DNA of 64,000 bases, from NCBI GenBank assembly GCA_910587675.1, contig CAJUMU010000005.1, forward strand, positions 54,267 through 118,266, read 5' to 3'. The notes beneath the pieces were generated by a model. That model worked only from the letters and a program-made list of their open reading frames with translations, ran no database searches and had not been told where the DNA came from. Each line of letters begins with the position of its first letter. Position 1 is the first letter of the stretch. This stretch comes from an uncultured Alistipes sp. GTDB lineage: Bacteria; Bacteroidota; Bacteroidia; Bacteroidales; Rikenellaceae. A program made the position numbers and the translations under genes. Positions 8,248-16,484 of the stretch are shown here, in pieces.

Positions 8248-9151
8248 CCAATATTTTCAGGTAGTTTTCGTAACGCGAGTACGCTATCTCGCCCCTCTCC
8301 ACCGCCGACACGACCGCGCAATGCGGTTCGTGGGTGTGTGAACAGTTGTAGAAGCGGCATTCGGGCAAGTAACGCATCATCTCGGGAAAATAATGCGCCA
8401 GCTCGGCGTCGTCTATGTCGAGCAGTCCGAAACCCTTGATCCCGGGGGTGTCGATGATGTAACCGCCGCCCGAGAGCGGATACATGGTGGCGTAGGTGGT
8501 GGTGTGCCGCCCTTTGTGGTGACTCTGCGAGATCTCGCCCGTGCGGATGTCCAACCCCTCCTCGACGGCCGCGGCCAGCGTCGACTTGCCGACGCCCGAG
8601 TTGCCCGAGAGCAGGGTGGTGCGTCCGCGCAGCAGCTCGCGCACCTCGTCGACCCCGTCGCCCTCGGTGGCCGAGACCTCCATTACGCGGTAGCCCGCGC
8701 CCTCGTACACCCGGCGGAACTCCGCCGCGGCCTCGGGACGCGTGCGCGCCAGATCGGCCTTGGCGAGCAGTATCGTGACGGGGATCTTATACGCTTCGCA
8801 CGTGACCAAGAAGCGGTCGATAAACTCGGGCGCCGTCTCGGGCGCGAACAACGTCGCCACGAGCAACGCCTGATCGATGTTGGCGGCTATGATGTGCGAC
8901 TCTTTCGAGAGGTTCGACGCGCGGCGGATCATGTAGTTGCGCCGCGGCAGGATCTCCGCTATGGCGTATCCTCCCTGCTCGTCGGCCTCGCAACGCACGT
9001 TGTCGCCCACGGCGACGGGATTGGTCGATCGCGCCCCTTTGAGCCGCAGCTTGCCGCGGATGCGGCAACGCACCGTCGCGCCGTCGCGCAGCACATCGTA
9101 CCAACTGCCCGTCGAGCGCATCACCATGCCGCAGAATCCTCTCTCCTCCAT
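8222..9151 (-). CDS. rsgA: Ribosome small-subunit-dependent GTPase A
   Basis: Assembly GTPase that acts late in 30S maturation. 309 residues in the usual order: OB-fold (about residues 5-75), circularly permuted GTPase domain with G4 (ILLAKADLA), G1/P-loop (LSGNSGVGKSTL) and G3 (DTPGIKGF), and a C-terminal zinc knuckle (CRFYNCSHTHEPHCAV: Cys-x5-Cys-x-His-x5-Cys). It starts 3 bp after the cvpA stop and overlaps trmH, a tight three-gene operon. The first residues (MEERGFCG) could be extra; the next methionines (GMVMRSTG) are alternatives. Confidence 0.95.
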   Translation of the reverse strand: MEERGFCGMVMRSTGSWYDVLRDGATVRCRIRGKLRLKGARSTNPVAVGDNVRCEADEQGGYAIAEILPRRNYMIRRASNLSKESHIIAANIDQALLVATLFAPETAPEFIDRFLVTCEAYKIPVTILLAKADLARTRPEAAAEFRRVYEGAGYRVMEVSATEGDGVDEVRELLRGRTTLLSGNSGVGKSTLAAAVEEGLDIRTGEISQSHHKGRHTTTYATMYPLSGGGYIIDTPGIKGFGLLDIDDAELAHYFPEMMRYLPECRFYNCSHTHEPHCAVVSAVERGEIAYSRYENYLKILDEDDKYRK

Positions 9152-9154
9152 AGG

Positions 9155-9640
9155 TCAGTCGTCGATGCGGTTCTTCAACTCCTCGAAATAGGGCGTCAGC
9201 TTGTCCGTAAGCTCCGATACGGGGCGGAACCAGCGCGACTCCTCGACCGTCTCGGGCGATACCATGTCGCACCGTCGGTTCAGCGCGTCGAATCCGGCGA
9301 ACAGCACGCTTACGACCAGCAATATCTTGACCACCGAAAAGATCACTCCCAGCAGGGTGTCGAGGGCGCCCAGTCCCGCGAATCGGAACACGGCCCGCAT
9401 CAGGTGGCCGACTATGCCGATGCCGATCAGGGCGGCGACGAAGATGATGAGGAATCCCGCCACCGCGGCGCCCTCGCCGATGCCGACCACGCGCCCCAAC
9501 GTCTCGCCGTACTTTACGGCGAGATAAAAGGCCGCCACGACTGCCGCGAGCGACAGCATCTGCAACAGAAAACCGCGCCGCCAGCCGTTGTAGACGGCCC
9601 ACGCGAGCGCGAGGTAGAGTATTATGTCGAAAACGTTCAT
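9155..9640 (-). CDS. cvpA: CvpA family membrane protein
   Basis: 161 residues, four predicted transmembrane helices (about residues 3-20, 27-45, 62-82 and 98-120) and a soluble C-terminal tail. The start MNVFDIILYLALAWAVYNGWRRGF carries the family-typical NxxD...G...G..RG pattern. CvpA proteins are linked to colicin V export, biofilm and purine metabolism in other bacteria; the mechanism here is unknown. First gene of the cvpA-rsgA-trmH operon. Confidence 0.88.
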   Translation of the reverse strand: MNVFDIILYLALAWAVYNGWRRGFLLQMLSLAAVVAAFYLAVKYGETLGRVVGIGEGAAVAGFLIIFVAALIGIGIVGHLMRAVFRFAGLGALDTLLGVIFSVVKILLVVSVLFAGFDALNRRCDMVSPETVEESRWFRPVSELTDKLTPYFEELKNRIDD

Positions 9641-9720
9641 ATTTAAGTCCGTAAGTTCGCGGAAAATGTTCCCGCGAAGCGAAATATCGCACGAAGTTAG
9701 TATATTTTTTCGATTATACG

Positions 9721-9728
9721 TATATTTG
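9721..9728 (+). promoter_or_regulatory. -7 box TATATTTG upstream of the GH2-like gene
   Basis: Exact TAnnTTTG match about 90 bp before the start at 9817, with a partial -33 (TTAG) about 20 bp upstream. Confidence 0.45.
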
Positions 9729-9816
9729 CGACAGACAAATTCGGCCCGTATCGGCCTCGCCGCATGGTTCGCGCCATGCGGGACGGCGGGCGCGGGCGCG
9801 ACAAAACCAATTCGTT

Positions 9817-11817
9817 ATGAAGCGTTACATTATCGCCGTTCTGCTCCTTGTCGCGTGCGTCGCGGCGCACGCCCGCGCCACCTATTCGCTCAACGACAAC
9901 TGGCAGTTCTTCTTCAAACTGGAGGCCAGCAGCGACTATGCGCGGCACATATCGCTACCGCATACGTGGAATCTCGATGCGCTGGCGGGTCGCGGCACCT
10001 ATCTGCAAACCACGGCCAACTATCTGCGCGACATTTACGTGCCCGCCGAGTGGTCGGGCAAGCGTCTGTTCCTGAAGTTTTACGGCGTGCAGAGCATCGC
10101 CGACGTGTTCGTCAACGGCCACCACGCGGGCGAGCACCGCGGGGGATGGACGGCCTTCACATTCGAGATCACGAAGTTCGTGCAGTACGGAGCCAACAAT
10201 TCGGTGCTGGTGACGGTGAACAACTCCTACCAGAACGACATTCTGCCCACCTCGTCGGAGATAAACTTCTACGGAGGCATCTACCGCGACGTGGAGTTGA
10301 TCGTAACCGAGCAGACCACCGTGTCGCCGCTCTATTACGGTTCGGACGGCGTGCTGATCCACCAGAACAACATCACTGACGGTCTGGTCGAGGCCACGGC
10401 TTCGGTGTGGGTCACCTCCACGGTCGACAAGGCGTGCGATCTGGCCATCACGGTGCGCAGCCCGCAGGGCGACGCCGTGCATACGCGCTACCTCAAGGGG
10501 CGGATCGAGCCCGACAGACCGATCGACATACCTTTCACCATCGAGGAGCCGCTGTTGTGGAGCTGCGACGAGCCTAATCTGTATACCGTCACGATAGGCA
10601 TAGGTCCCAAGCAGGAGGACGAAGTGACCGTCGTCACGGGATTCCGCAAGATAGAGGTGACGCCCGAGGAGGGGCTCAAGATCAACGGCGAGAAGATCCC
10701 CGTGCACGGCGTGACGCTCTACCACGACCGCGCCGCCATCGGCAACGCCTTGCGCACGCGCCATTACGACGAGGATCTGGAGCAGATACGCGACATAGGG
10801 GCCAACGCCATCCGTTCGGCCACGGCGCCGCACGCGCAGTATCTTTACGACTGCTGCGACCAGAACGGCATGCTGGTGTGGATCGACACTCCGTTCACGC
10901 GCGCGCCGTTCCTGAGCGACGTGTTCTATTACGCGACCGACAAATTCAAGAACAACGGACTGCAACAGCTCCGCGAAGTGGTCGTGCAGAACTACAACCA
11001 CCCTTCGGTGGTGATGTGGGGCATATATTCGCTCATCTGGATGCGCGGCGACAACGTGCTCGATTACGTGCGTCGTCTCAATTCGGCGGCCAAAGTGTTG
11101 GACGCCACGCGTCCCACGGTGGCGTGCAGCAATCAGGACGGTGAGATAAATTTCGTCCCCGACCTCATCGTATGGCAGCAGAATCTGGGTTGGGAGCACG
11201 GCACCATAGAGGATCTGAACATCTGGCGCGAGAAGCTCCGCAAGGATTGGAGCAATCTGCGCTCGGCCATAGCTTACGGCGAGAGCGGATCGATCGACCA
11301 GCAGACCGACGAGATGATGAAGCCCGCGAACATGGATCCCCGCTGGCAGCCCGAACGTTGGCTCACGGAGTTCCACGAGGGGTATGCGCGCAACCTTACG
11401 GGCGACGCCCATTTCTGGGGCGTGTGGATCAACAACATGTTCGAATTCGGATCGGTGCGCCACACCGACGGCGTGTCGCGCACGGGACTGGTCACTTTCG
11501 ACCGCAAGGATCAAAAGGATCCCTACTATCTCTACCGCGCGTTGTGGAACAAGCAGAGCCCCACGCTCCACATATCGGAGAAGCGGCGAAACATACGTCA
11601 GGATTCGATCCAGCAGGTGAAGTTCTACTCGTCGGCGCCCGAGGCACCCGTGCTGACGGTGAACAAGGATACGGTGCGCGTGAGGGAGTACGCTCCGTGT
11701 CAGTTCATATCCGATTCGGTGGTGATGACGGGCCGCAGCAACGTCGTCGTGACGGCGGGGGAGTTGCGTGACTCGGAGACGATCATAATCGGCAACGCAT
11801 TAAAACAGCGTCAATAG
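9817..11817 (+). CDS. GH2-like (beta-galactosidase family) exported protein lacking both catalytic glutamates
   Basis: 666 residues with a signal peptide (MKRYIIAVLLLVACVAAHARA). Domain order is that of glycoside hydrolase family 2: a sugar-binding jelly roll (about 25-190, LFLKFYGVQSIADVFVNGHHAGEHRGGWTAF region), an immunoglobulin-like domain (about 195-290) and a TIM barrel (about 295-580). The acid/base motif normally reads W-x-x-x-NE after NHPSV; here it is NHPSVVMWGIYSLIW, so the expected Asn-Glu is Ser405-Leu406. The nucleophile motif normally has Glu before Tyr-Gly; here it is IAYGES, with Ala486 in that place. The fold seems intact and the frame is undamaged. I infer a binding protein or altered enzyme rather than a normal retaining hydrolase. 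The 3' end overlaps convergent WbqC by 35 bp. Confidence 0.88.
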   Translation: MKRYIIAVLLLVACVAAHARATYSLNDNWQFFFKLEASSDYARHISLPHTWNLDALAGRGTYLQTTANYLRDIYVPAEWSGKRLFLKFYGVQSIADVFVNGHHAGEHRGGWTAFTFEITKFVQYGANNSVLVTVNNSYQNDILPTSSEINFYGGIYRDVELIVTEQTTVSPLYYGSDGVLIHQNNITDGLVEATASVWVTSTVDKACDLAITVRSPQGDAVHTRYLKGRIEPDRPIDIPFTIEEPLLWSCDEPNLYTVTIGIGPKQEDEVTVVTGFRKIEVTPEEGLKINGEKIPVHGVTLYHDRAAIGNALRTRHYDEDLEQIRDIGANAIRSATAPHAQYLYDCCDQNGMLVWIDTPFTRAPFLSDVFYYATDKFKNNGLQQLREVVVQNYNHPSVVMWGIYSLIWMRGDNVLDYVRRLNSAAKVLDATRPTVACSNQDGEINFVPDLIVWQQNLGWEHGTIEDLNIWREKLRKDWSNLRSAIAYGESGSIDQQTDEMMKPANMDPRWQPERWLTEFHEGYARNLTGDAHFWGVWINNMFEFGSVRHTDGVSRTGLVTFDRKDQKDPYYLYRALWNKQSPTLHISEKRRNIRQDSIQQVKFYSSAPEAPVLTVNKDTVRVREYAPCQFISDSVVMTGRSNVVVTAGELRDSETIIIGNALKQRQ

Positions 11818-12406
11818 CCGAGGGGCCTTCGCACAGCAGAAGGTCGAGCGCCGAGAGGTTCGGCACGAAAGGCATACGGTCCGAAAAGACCTGAACGTAA
11901 GGCTCGGCCTCGAAGGTCGGGCTTTCTTCGTGCCTGCCGCGGCAGCCGTGTCCGCCGCGCAGGTCGAGGTCCGTCGCCGCGGCCTCCACGTAACTCTCCG
12001 ACGTGCGCGGCTCCGCCGAGGAGCCTATAAGGCGCAGCAGCGTGCGCGTATACTCCATGTCGTAGTCGACTAACCAACGCCATTCGCGGCGGTAGAAGGG
12101 TTCGATATGCTCGGCATAGTGGTCGAAGTAGGGCGACGACTTGTAGGCCGAGAGGATCGAGACCCAATGCTGGTGTTGCCAACGCTTGGAGTAGTCGATC
12201 CTCACGTCGCGCACGGGTTGCTGCGGACGGTTGCCGTTCATGACGTGCACCGTGAGCCGCATCGGGCCGTTGGCCGAGAGTATCGCGGCGCGGTTGCGCT
12301 CCGAACGTTTCACATAGTGTTCGCCCAGATCGATGACGCAATCTTCGCGCAGCAGACGCGCGAAGTACTCCACCGATCCCATGTATGATATAGGCAGTAT
12401 TGTCAT
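11783..12406 (-). CDS. WbqC family protein
   Basis: 207 residues with the family-typical opening (ILPISYMGSVEYFARLL), HYVKRSERNRAAI, and the later KSSPYFDHYAEHIEPFY segment. WbqC-like proteins were first noted in O-antigen clusters and may transfer or bind acyl/amino-sugar intermediates; their activity is not established. No polysaccharide genes are adjacent here. The 3' end overlaps the last 35 bp of the GH2-like gene on the opposite strand. Upstream lies the composite R1/R3 repeat. Confidence 0.85.
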   Translation of the reverse strand: MTILPISYMGSVEYFARLLREDCVIDLGEHYVKRSERNRAAILSANGPMRLTVHVMNGNRPQQPVRDVRIDYSKRWQHQHWVSILSAYKSSPYFDHYAEHIEPFYRREWRWLVDYDMEYTRTLLRLIGSSAEPRTSESYVEAAATDLDLRGGHGCRGRHEESPTFEAEPYVQVFSDRMPFVPNLSALDLLLCEGPSAIDAVLMRCRL

Positions 12407-12491
12407 AGTCGATGGTTTAATATGTTATTCCGAGGCTCCCCGTTCGGGATGCCGACCCTCGTCGCGCTCGGTGGCACGACGAGGGTCAGGT

Positions 12492-12705
12492 CTGCGGTTC
12501 GAAGAACTGCGCGGGCCGCAGCCTCCCGCCAGCGGAGGCCCGCAACTCGTTTTACACTCGTTTGCGGTCTCCGCAGGCCGCGGCCCGAACCCATACATCC
12601 ATGAGAATATTGCGACTCTTTGAGTCGCGCAGTTCGCCGCCGCCCCCACGCGGCGGACTGCAACTCGCTTTTCGCTCGATTGCGTCCTTCGCCGGCGGCG
12701 AACCG
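12492..12705 (-). repeat. Composite R3+R1 element, copy 2
   Basis: Fills most of the 314-bp gap between prmA and wbqC. The R3 part (12492-12586) contains GGTTCGAAGAACTGC, GGGCCGCAGCCTC and GCGGAGGCCCGC. The R1 part (12609-12705), in reverse orientation, contains the hairpin GCGACTC-TTT-GAGTCGC, CAGTTCGCCGCCGCCCC, GCGGCGGACTGCAACTCG and CGCCGGCGGCGAACCGC. The same R1-linker-R3 layout with a similar AATATT...CGGGC linker occurs at 14534-14732, so both parts probably form one element of about 200 bp. Confidence 0.8.
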
Positions 12706-12720
12706 CGTCATTCAATCTTG

Positions 12721-13557
12721 CTATATCTTCCTGCACACTACCGCGACCCATCCGTCGCTTTCGCTCTCCGACTCGCACTCCATGCCGCAACGCCGCGCCG
12801 CATCCTTCACGGCCGCCGCGTCGCATGTCAGGAATCCGCTCATCGCGCAACGCCCGCCCGCCTGTAACGCCTCGGCGAACATCGGCATCATGTCGAGCAG
12901 TATGTTGCGGTTGATGTTGGCCAGAATGAAGTCGAACCGCCTCCCCGCCATGTCGCCCATCGAGCCGCACGCGACCTCCATCCGTTCCGACACGCCGTTC
13001 AGTTTTGCGCTCTCGCGGCAGCTCTCGCAAGCCCACTCGTCGACGTCGACCGCCGTCATGGCCGCCGCGCCGCATTTCAACGCCACTATGGCCAGCACGC
13101 CCGTGCCGCAGCCCATGTCCAACCCGTGCAGGCCGCCGACATTCATGGCCGTTACGGCGCGCGTCATGAGGGCCGTGGTGATGTGGTGCCCCGTGCCGAA
13201 TGACATGCGCGGCGCGACCACCACATCCGTCACACCCTCGGCCGAGGGGGCGTGGTGCGGGGCGCGGATGCGGACGGGAGCGTCACCCGCCACCTCGACG
13301 GGGGTGAAGTCGCTCTCCCACTCGGCGTTCCAGTTCTCGCGGCCTATCTCGCGTTCGCGGCGGTCGGTAGCTCCGAACGCGTCGAGTATCTCCGCCGCCT
13401 CGGCGCGGCACGCGGCGTAATCCGACTGCGGAATATAAGCCTTCAGATGCCCGTCGGCGACCTCGAAAGCCTCGAACGGCAGGTCGCTCAACAACGCCGT
13501 CGCAATCTCGGCCCGCTCGTCGCTGCCGATCGAAATATCCAATTCGATGTAGTTCAT
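12721..13557 (-). CDS. prmA: Ribosomal protein L11 methyltransferase
   Basis: About 278 residues. N-terminal substrate-recognition part, then a Rossmann methyltransferase with the SAM motif I GLDMGCGTGVLAI and the PrmA signature RMSFGTGHHITT, plus ILANINRNIL corresponding to the catalytic NIL motif. It trimethylates ribosomal protein L11. The reading frame opens at 13590, but a TAACTTTG promoter box on the same strand covers 13588-13595. The start must therefore lie downstream, and MNYIELDIS at 13557 matches the family. Divergent from xerD. Confidence 0.93.
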   Translation of the reverse strand: MNYIELDISIGSDERAEIATALLSDLPFEAFEVADGHLKAYIPQSDYAACRAEAAEILDAFGATDRREREIGRENWNAEWESDFTPVEVAGDAPVRIRAPHHAPSAEGVTDVVVAPRMSFGTGHHITTALMTRAVTAMNVGGLHGLDMGCGTGVLAIVALKCGAAAMTAVDVDEWACESCRESAKLNGVSERMEVACGSMGDMAGRRFDFILANINRNILLDMMPMFAEALQAGGRCAMSGFLTCDAAAVKDAARRCGMECESESESDGWVAVVCRKI

Positions 13558-13587
13558 ATTATGTAAAATTCGTATCTTCGCAGCCGA

Positions 13588-13595
13588 CAAAGTTA
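13588..13595 (-). promoter_or_regulatory. -7 box TAACTTTG, prmA promoter (decides the start)
   Basis: TAnnTTTG match on the minus strand, giving a leader of about 25 nt to the start at 13557. It overlaps the first in-frame codon at 13590, which rules that start out. The same 46-bp gap must hold the xerD promoter; TATCTTCG at 13572-13579 on the plus strand is a weak candidate. Confidence 0.55.
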
Positions 13596-13603
13596 GGAAT
13601 AAT

Positions 13604-14503
13604 ATGGCGGAAAACAGGGATAAATGGACGGAAATCGCGCGGCGATACCGTTCCTACATGCTCCTCGAGAAGCATCTTTCGCGCAATACCATCGAATCCT
13701 ACATGCGCGATCTGGAGTATTTCGCCCACTTCATTCTGCGTTATCACGACGTGCCGCCGCGCAAGGTCGAGCGCAACATGGTGGAACACTACATGGTCGT
13801 GCTGTTCGAGCAGGGGCGCGAAAAGAGCTCGCAGGCCCGTAACCTGAGCGGCATCAAGAGTTTCTTCAACTTCATGTTACTCAACGATTTGATCTCCTCG
13901 TCGCCCGCCGAGCTGGTCGAGGCCCCTAAGGCGGGCCGCAAACTCCCCGACACCCTGAGCGTCGACGAGATCGATCGCCTGATAGGCTCCATCGACCCGT
14001 CCACCTGCAAAGGGCTGCGCGACCGCGCCATACTGGAGGTGCTCTACTCGTGCGGGGTGCGGGTGTCGGAGTTGTGCGACCTCAAGATCGGCGACCTCTT
14101 TTTCGGCGAGGGATACATACGCATCATCGGCAAGGGCGACAAGCAGCGGCTGGTGCCCGTGAGCGGCATCGCCCGCGACCGCATACAGCTCTATCTGGAG
14201 ACCCGCCGCGATGAGCGGAGCAACGAGGCGACGCTGTTTCTCAACAATCGCGGCGGTCGCCTCACGAGGGTGATGATCTTCACGATAATAAAGCAAGCGG
14301 CCCTGCGCGCGGGCATCGACAAGAGGATCAGCCCCCATACTTTCCGTCACTCGTTCGCCACCCATCTGCTCGAAGGCGGGGCCAACATCCGTCAGGTGCA
14401 GGAGCTGCTGGGGCACGAAAACATACTCACCACCGAGATCTACACCCACCTCGACTCGTCGCATCTGCGCGAGACCTTGGAGGCGCACATGCAACTGCCC
14501 TGA
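13604..14503 (+). CDS. xerD: Site-specific tyrosine recombinase XerD-type
   Basis: 299 residues, normal for XerC/D, which resolve chromosome dimers at dif. It has an N-terminal SAM-like core-binding domain (about 10-95) and a catalytic domain with Arg in SCGVRVSELCDL, Lys in GKGDKQRLVP, His-x-x-Arg in SPHTFRHSFATHLL, His in LLGHENILTTEIYTH and the nucleophile Tyr in the same motif. QELLGHE and GGANIRQVQ are typical of XerD rather than a phage integrase. No mobile-element genes or att repeats are nearby, so I read it as the housekeeping recombinase. Confidence 0.93.
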   Translation: MAENRDKWTEIARRYRSYMLLEKHLSRNTIESYMRDLEYFAHFILRYHDVPPRKVERNMVEHYMVVLFEQGREKSSQARNLSGIKSFFNFMLLNDLISSSPAELVEAPKAGRKLPDTLSVDEIDRLIGSIDPSTCKGLRDRAILEVLYSCGVRVSELCDLKIGDLFFGEGYIRIIGKGDKQRLVPVSGIARDRIQLYLETRRDERSNEATLFLNNRGGRLTRVMIFTIIKQAALRAGIDKRISPHTFRHSFATHLLEGGANIRQVQELLGHENILTTEIYTHLDSSHLRETLEAHMQLP

Positions 14504-14533
14504 CGGGCGAGTTGTTTGGGCATTTGCGGGTTT

Positions 14534-14732
14534 GCGGTTCGCCGACGGCGGCAGGAATGCGACAGCAGTCCGCCGCAGTGGGGTGGCGGCGAACTGCGCG
14601 ACTCAAAGAGTCGCAATATTTACATATTATGTATTCGGGCGCAGCCTGCGGAGTGGCCGCGTGTGAGCAATCGCGAACAACAACGGGCCTCCGCGGGGCA
14701 GAGGCTGCGGCCCGCGCAGTTCTTCGAACTGC
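14534..14732 (+). repeat. Composite R1+R3 element, copy 3
   Basis: Occupies most of the 309-bp gap between xerD and the sulfatase. R1 (14534-14618) reads GCGGTTCGCCGACGGCGG ... GGCGGCGAACTGC followed by the hairpin GCGACTC-AAA-GAGTCGC. After a linker (AATATTTACATATTATG), R3 (14642-14732) reads GCCTGCGGAG ... GGGCCTCCGC ... GAGGCTGCGGCCCGC and ends in the hairpin GCAGTT-CTTCG-AACTGC. It is collinear with the reverse complement of 12492-12705. Confidence 0.8.
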
Positions 14733-14812
14733 ATTTCCACACGGTATTTATCCGATCCTCTTGCGAAATCCGCAGATTTTCACTATCTTCGTCGAAACCG
14801 AAACTCCATCCC

Positions 14813-16399
14813 ATGAAAAGAGCCATCCGACACGCAGCCGCCATAGCTCCCGCACTCGCGGCGACGGCCTGCGCGCAGCAATCGGTCGTGGAGCGCAAGC
14901 CGCTCAACATCATCCACATCATGACCGACGACCACTCCTACCAGACCATCAGCGCTTACGGCCATCCGCTTTCGCGGCTCGCTCCGACGCCCAATATCGA
15001 CCGACTTGCGGCCGAAGGGGTGCTCTTCTCGCGGGCGTATGTCGAGAATTCGCTCTCCACGCCGAGCCGCGCGTGCCTCATGACGGGGCTTTACAGCCAC
15101 CAGAACGGCCAGCGGCAATTGGGGGCGGGCATCGACGCGAGCAAAACGTTCTTCTCGGAGCTGTTGCGGGATCGGGGATATTCTACCGCCGTGGTGGGCA
15201 AGTGGCACATGCAGTGCGAACCCAAGGGTTTCGACTTCTACCGCCTGCTCAACAATCAGGGCGACTATTACAATCCCGCGTTCCGTTCGCACGACTCCGA
15301 CGGCAAGTATGTCCGCGAGCAGGGTTACGCCACCGAACTCATAACCGATCATGCCATCGAGTTCCTCGAAGGGCGCGATCCCGACCGTCCGTTCTGCCTG
15401 CTGGTGCACCATAAGGCGCCGCACCGCAACTGGATGCCCGAACCGAAATATTACGATCTTTTCGAGGATGTGGAGTTTCCGCTGCCCGACAATTTCCACG
15501 ACGACTACTCGACCCGCACCACGGCGGCGCACGCGCAGCGGATGAGCATCGCGAAGGATATGGAGCTGGTCTATGACCTCAAGGTCGAGGAGCTCAAGGG
15601 TCGCGACGGCTATCGCCCCGAACCCAACAGCTACTGGGATGCGGCGTACGCGGGTCTCACGCCCGAGCAGCAGGCGGCGTGGCGCGACGCCTACCGTCCC
15701 AAGAACGAAGCCTTCATCGAGGCGGAGCTTGCGGGCGACGAGCTGTTGGAGTGGAAATATCAACGCTACATGCGCGACTACCTGCGCTGCATACGTTCGG
15801 TGGACGACCAGATCGGCCGTCTGCTCGACTATCTGGAGGAGCACGACCTGATGGACGACACCGTGATAGTCTACACCTCCGACCAAGGCTTCTACATGGG
15901 CGAGCACGGTTGGTTCGACAAACGCTTCATGTACGAGGAGTCGTTCCGCACGCCGCTCGTAATACGCTACCCGAACGGCGCGCGCGGCGAGGTGTGCGAC
16001 CGTTTGGTGCAGAACATCGATTACGCTCCCACGTACCTCGCGGCGGCGGGCGTCGACCGCCCCGATTACATGTCGGGCCGTCCGCTGCAATTGCTGTGCA
16101 AGGGCCGCGAGCCGCGCGAGTGGCGCGAGGATCTGTACTACCACTATTACGACTATCCCGCCGAGCACATGGTGCTGCGCCACGATGGCGTGAGCGACGG
16201 ACGCTACAAGTTGATACACTTCTACAAAAAGGAGAAGGACGGCTCGGTGTCGCTTCGCGAAGAGGAGTTGTACGATCTTCGCGAGGATCCGTCGGAGATG
16301 CGCAACGTAATCGACCGCGCCGACATGGCCGAGGTCGCGGAGCGGCTACGCCGACGTCTCGACGCTTATCGCGAGGAGCTGGCGGTGGACGAGTATTGA
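14813..16399 (+). CDS. Serine-type sulfatase (S1 family), exported
   Basis: 528 residues from MKRAIRHAAAIAPALAATACAQ, a signal peptide that may be a lipoprotein signal (ATAC). Type I sulfatase fold. The metal ligands are in IHIMTDDHSYQ, and the activation motif is SLSTPSRACLMTG, that is S-x-P-S-R, where the serine must be oxidised to formylglycine. VGKWHM and the late TSDQGFYMGEHGWFDKR hold other active-site residues. Serine-type sulfatases need a radical SAM maturase; one is encoded at 32867-34117. The frame opens earlier (14516), but that part is the R1/R3 repeat. The sulfated substrate is not predictable from sequence. A hairpin terminator separates it from the convergent DUF1080 gene. Confidence 0.93.
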   Translation: MKRAIRHAAAIAPALAATACAQQSVVERKPLNIIHIMTDDHSYQTISAYGHPLSRLAPTPNIDRLAAEGVLFSRAYVENSLSTPSRACLMTGLYSHQNGQRQLGAGIDASKTFFSELLRDRGYSTAVVGKWHMQCEPKGFDFYRLLNNQGDYYNPAFRSHDSDGKYVREQGYATELITDHAIEFLEGRDPDRPFCLLVHHKAPHRNWMPEPKYYDLFEDVEFPLPDNFHDDYSTRTTAAHAQRMSIAKDMELVYDLKVEELKGRDGYRPEPNSYWDAAYAGLTPEQQAAWRDAYRPKNEAFIEAELAGDELLEWKYQRYMRDYLRCIRSVDDQIGRLLDYLEEHDLMDDTVIVYTSDQGFYMGEHGWFDKRFMYEESFRTPLVIRYPNGARGEVCDRLVQNIDYAPTYLAAAGVDRPDYMSGRPLQLLCKGREPREWREDLYYHYYDYPAEHMVLRHDGVSDGRYKLIHFYKKEKDGSVSLREEELYDLREDPSEMRNVIDRADMAEVAERLRRRLDAYREELAVDEY

Positions 16400-16434
16400 C
16401 GGGGCGCGCGATTCGCTCCGCCGACGCATGAACG

Positions 16435-16471
16435 ACAACGGGCCGCTTTTTCGGAAAAGCGGCCCGTTGTT
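16435..16471. terminator. Bidirectional hairpin terminator
   Basis: ACAACGGGCCGCTTTT - TCGG - AAAAGCGGCCCGTTGT, a perfect 16-bp stem between the convergent sulfatase and DUF1080 genes. Confidence 0.9.
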
Positions 16472-16484
16472 CGTCGATCGGAGA

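Noticed and set aside
12425..13075. Open frame running through the R1/R3 repeat into prmA
   Set aside because: It consists of repeat sequence and the opposite frame of prmA, with no start context or homology.
13604..14503. Tyrosine recombinase considered as integrase of a mobile element
   Set aside because: Length and motifs match housekeeping XerD, and no att repeats, relaxase, phage or transfer genes are nearby.
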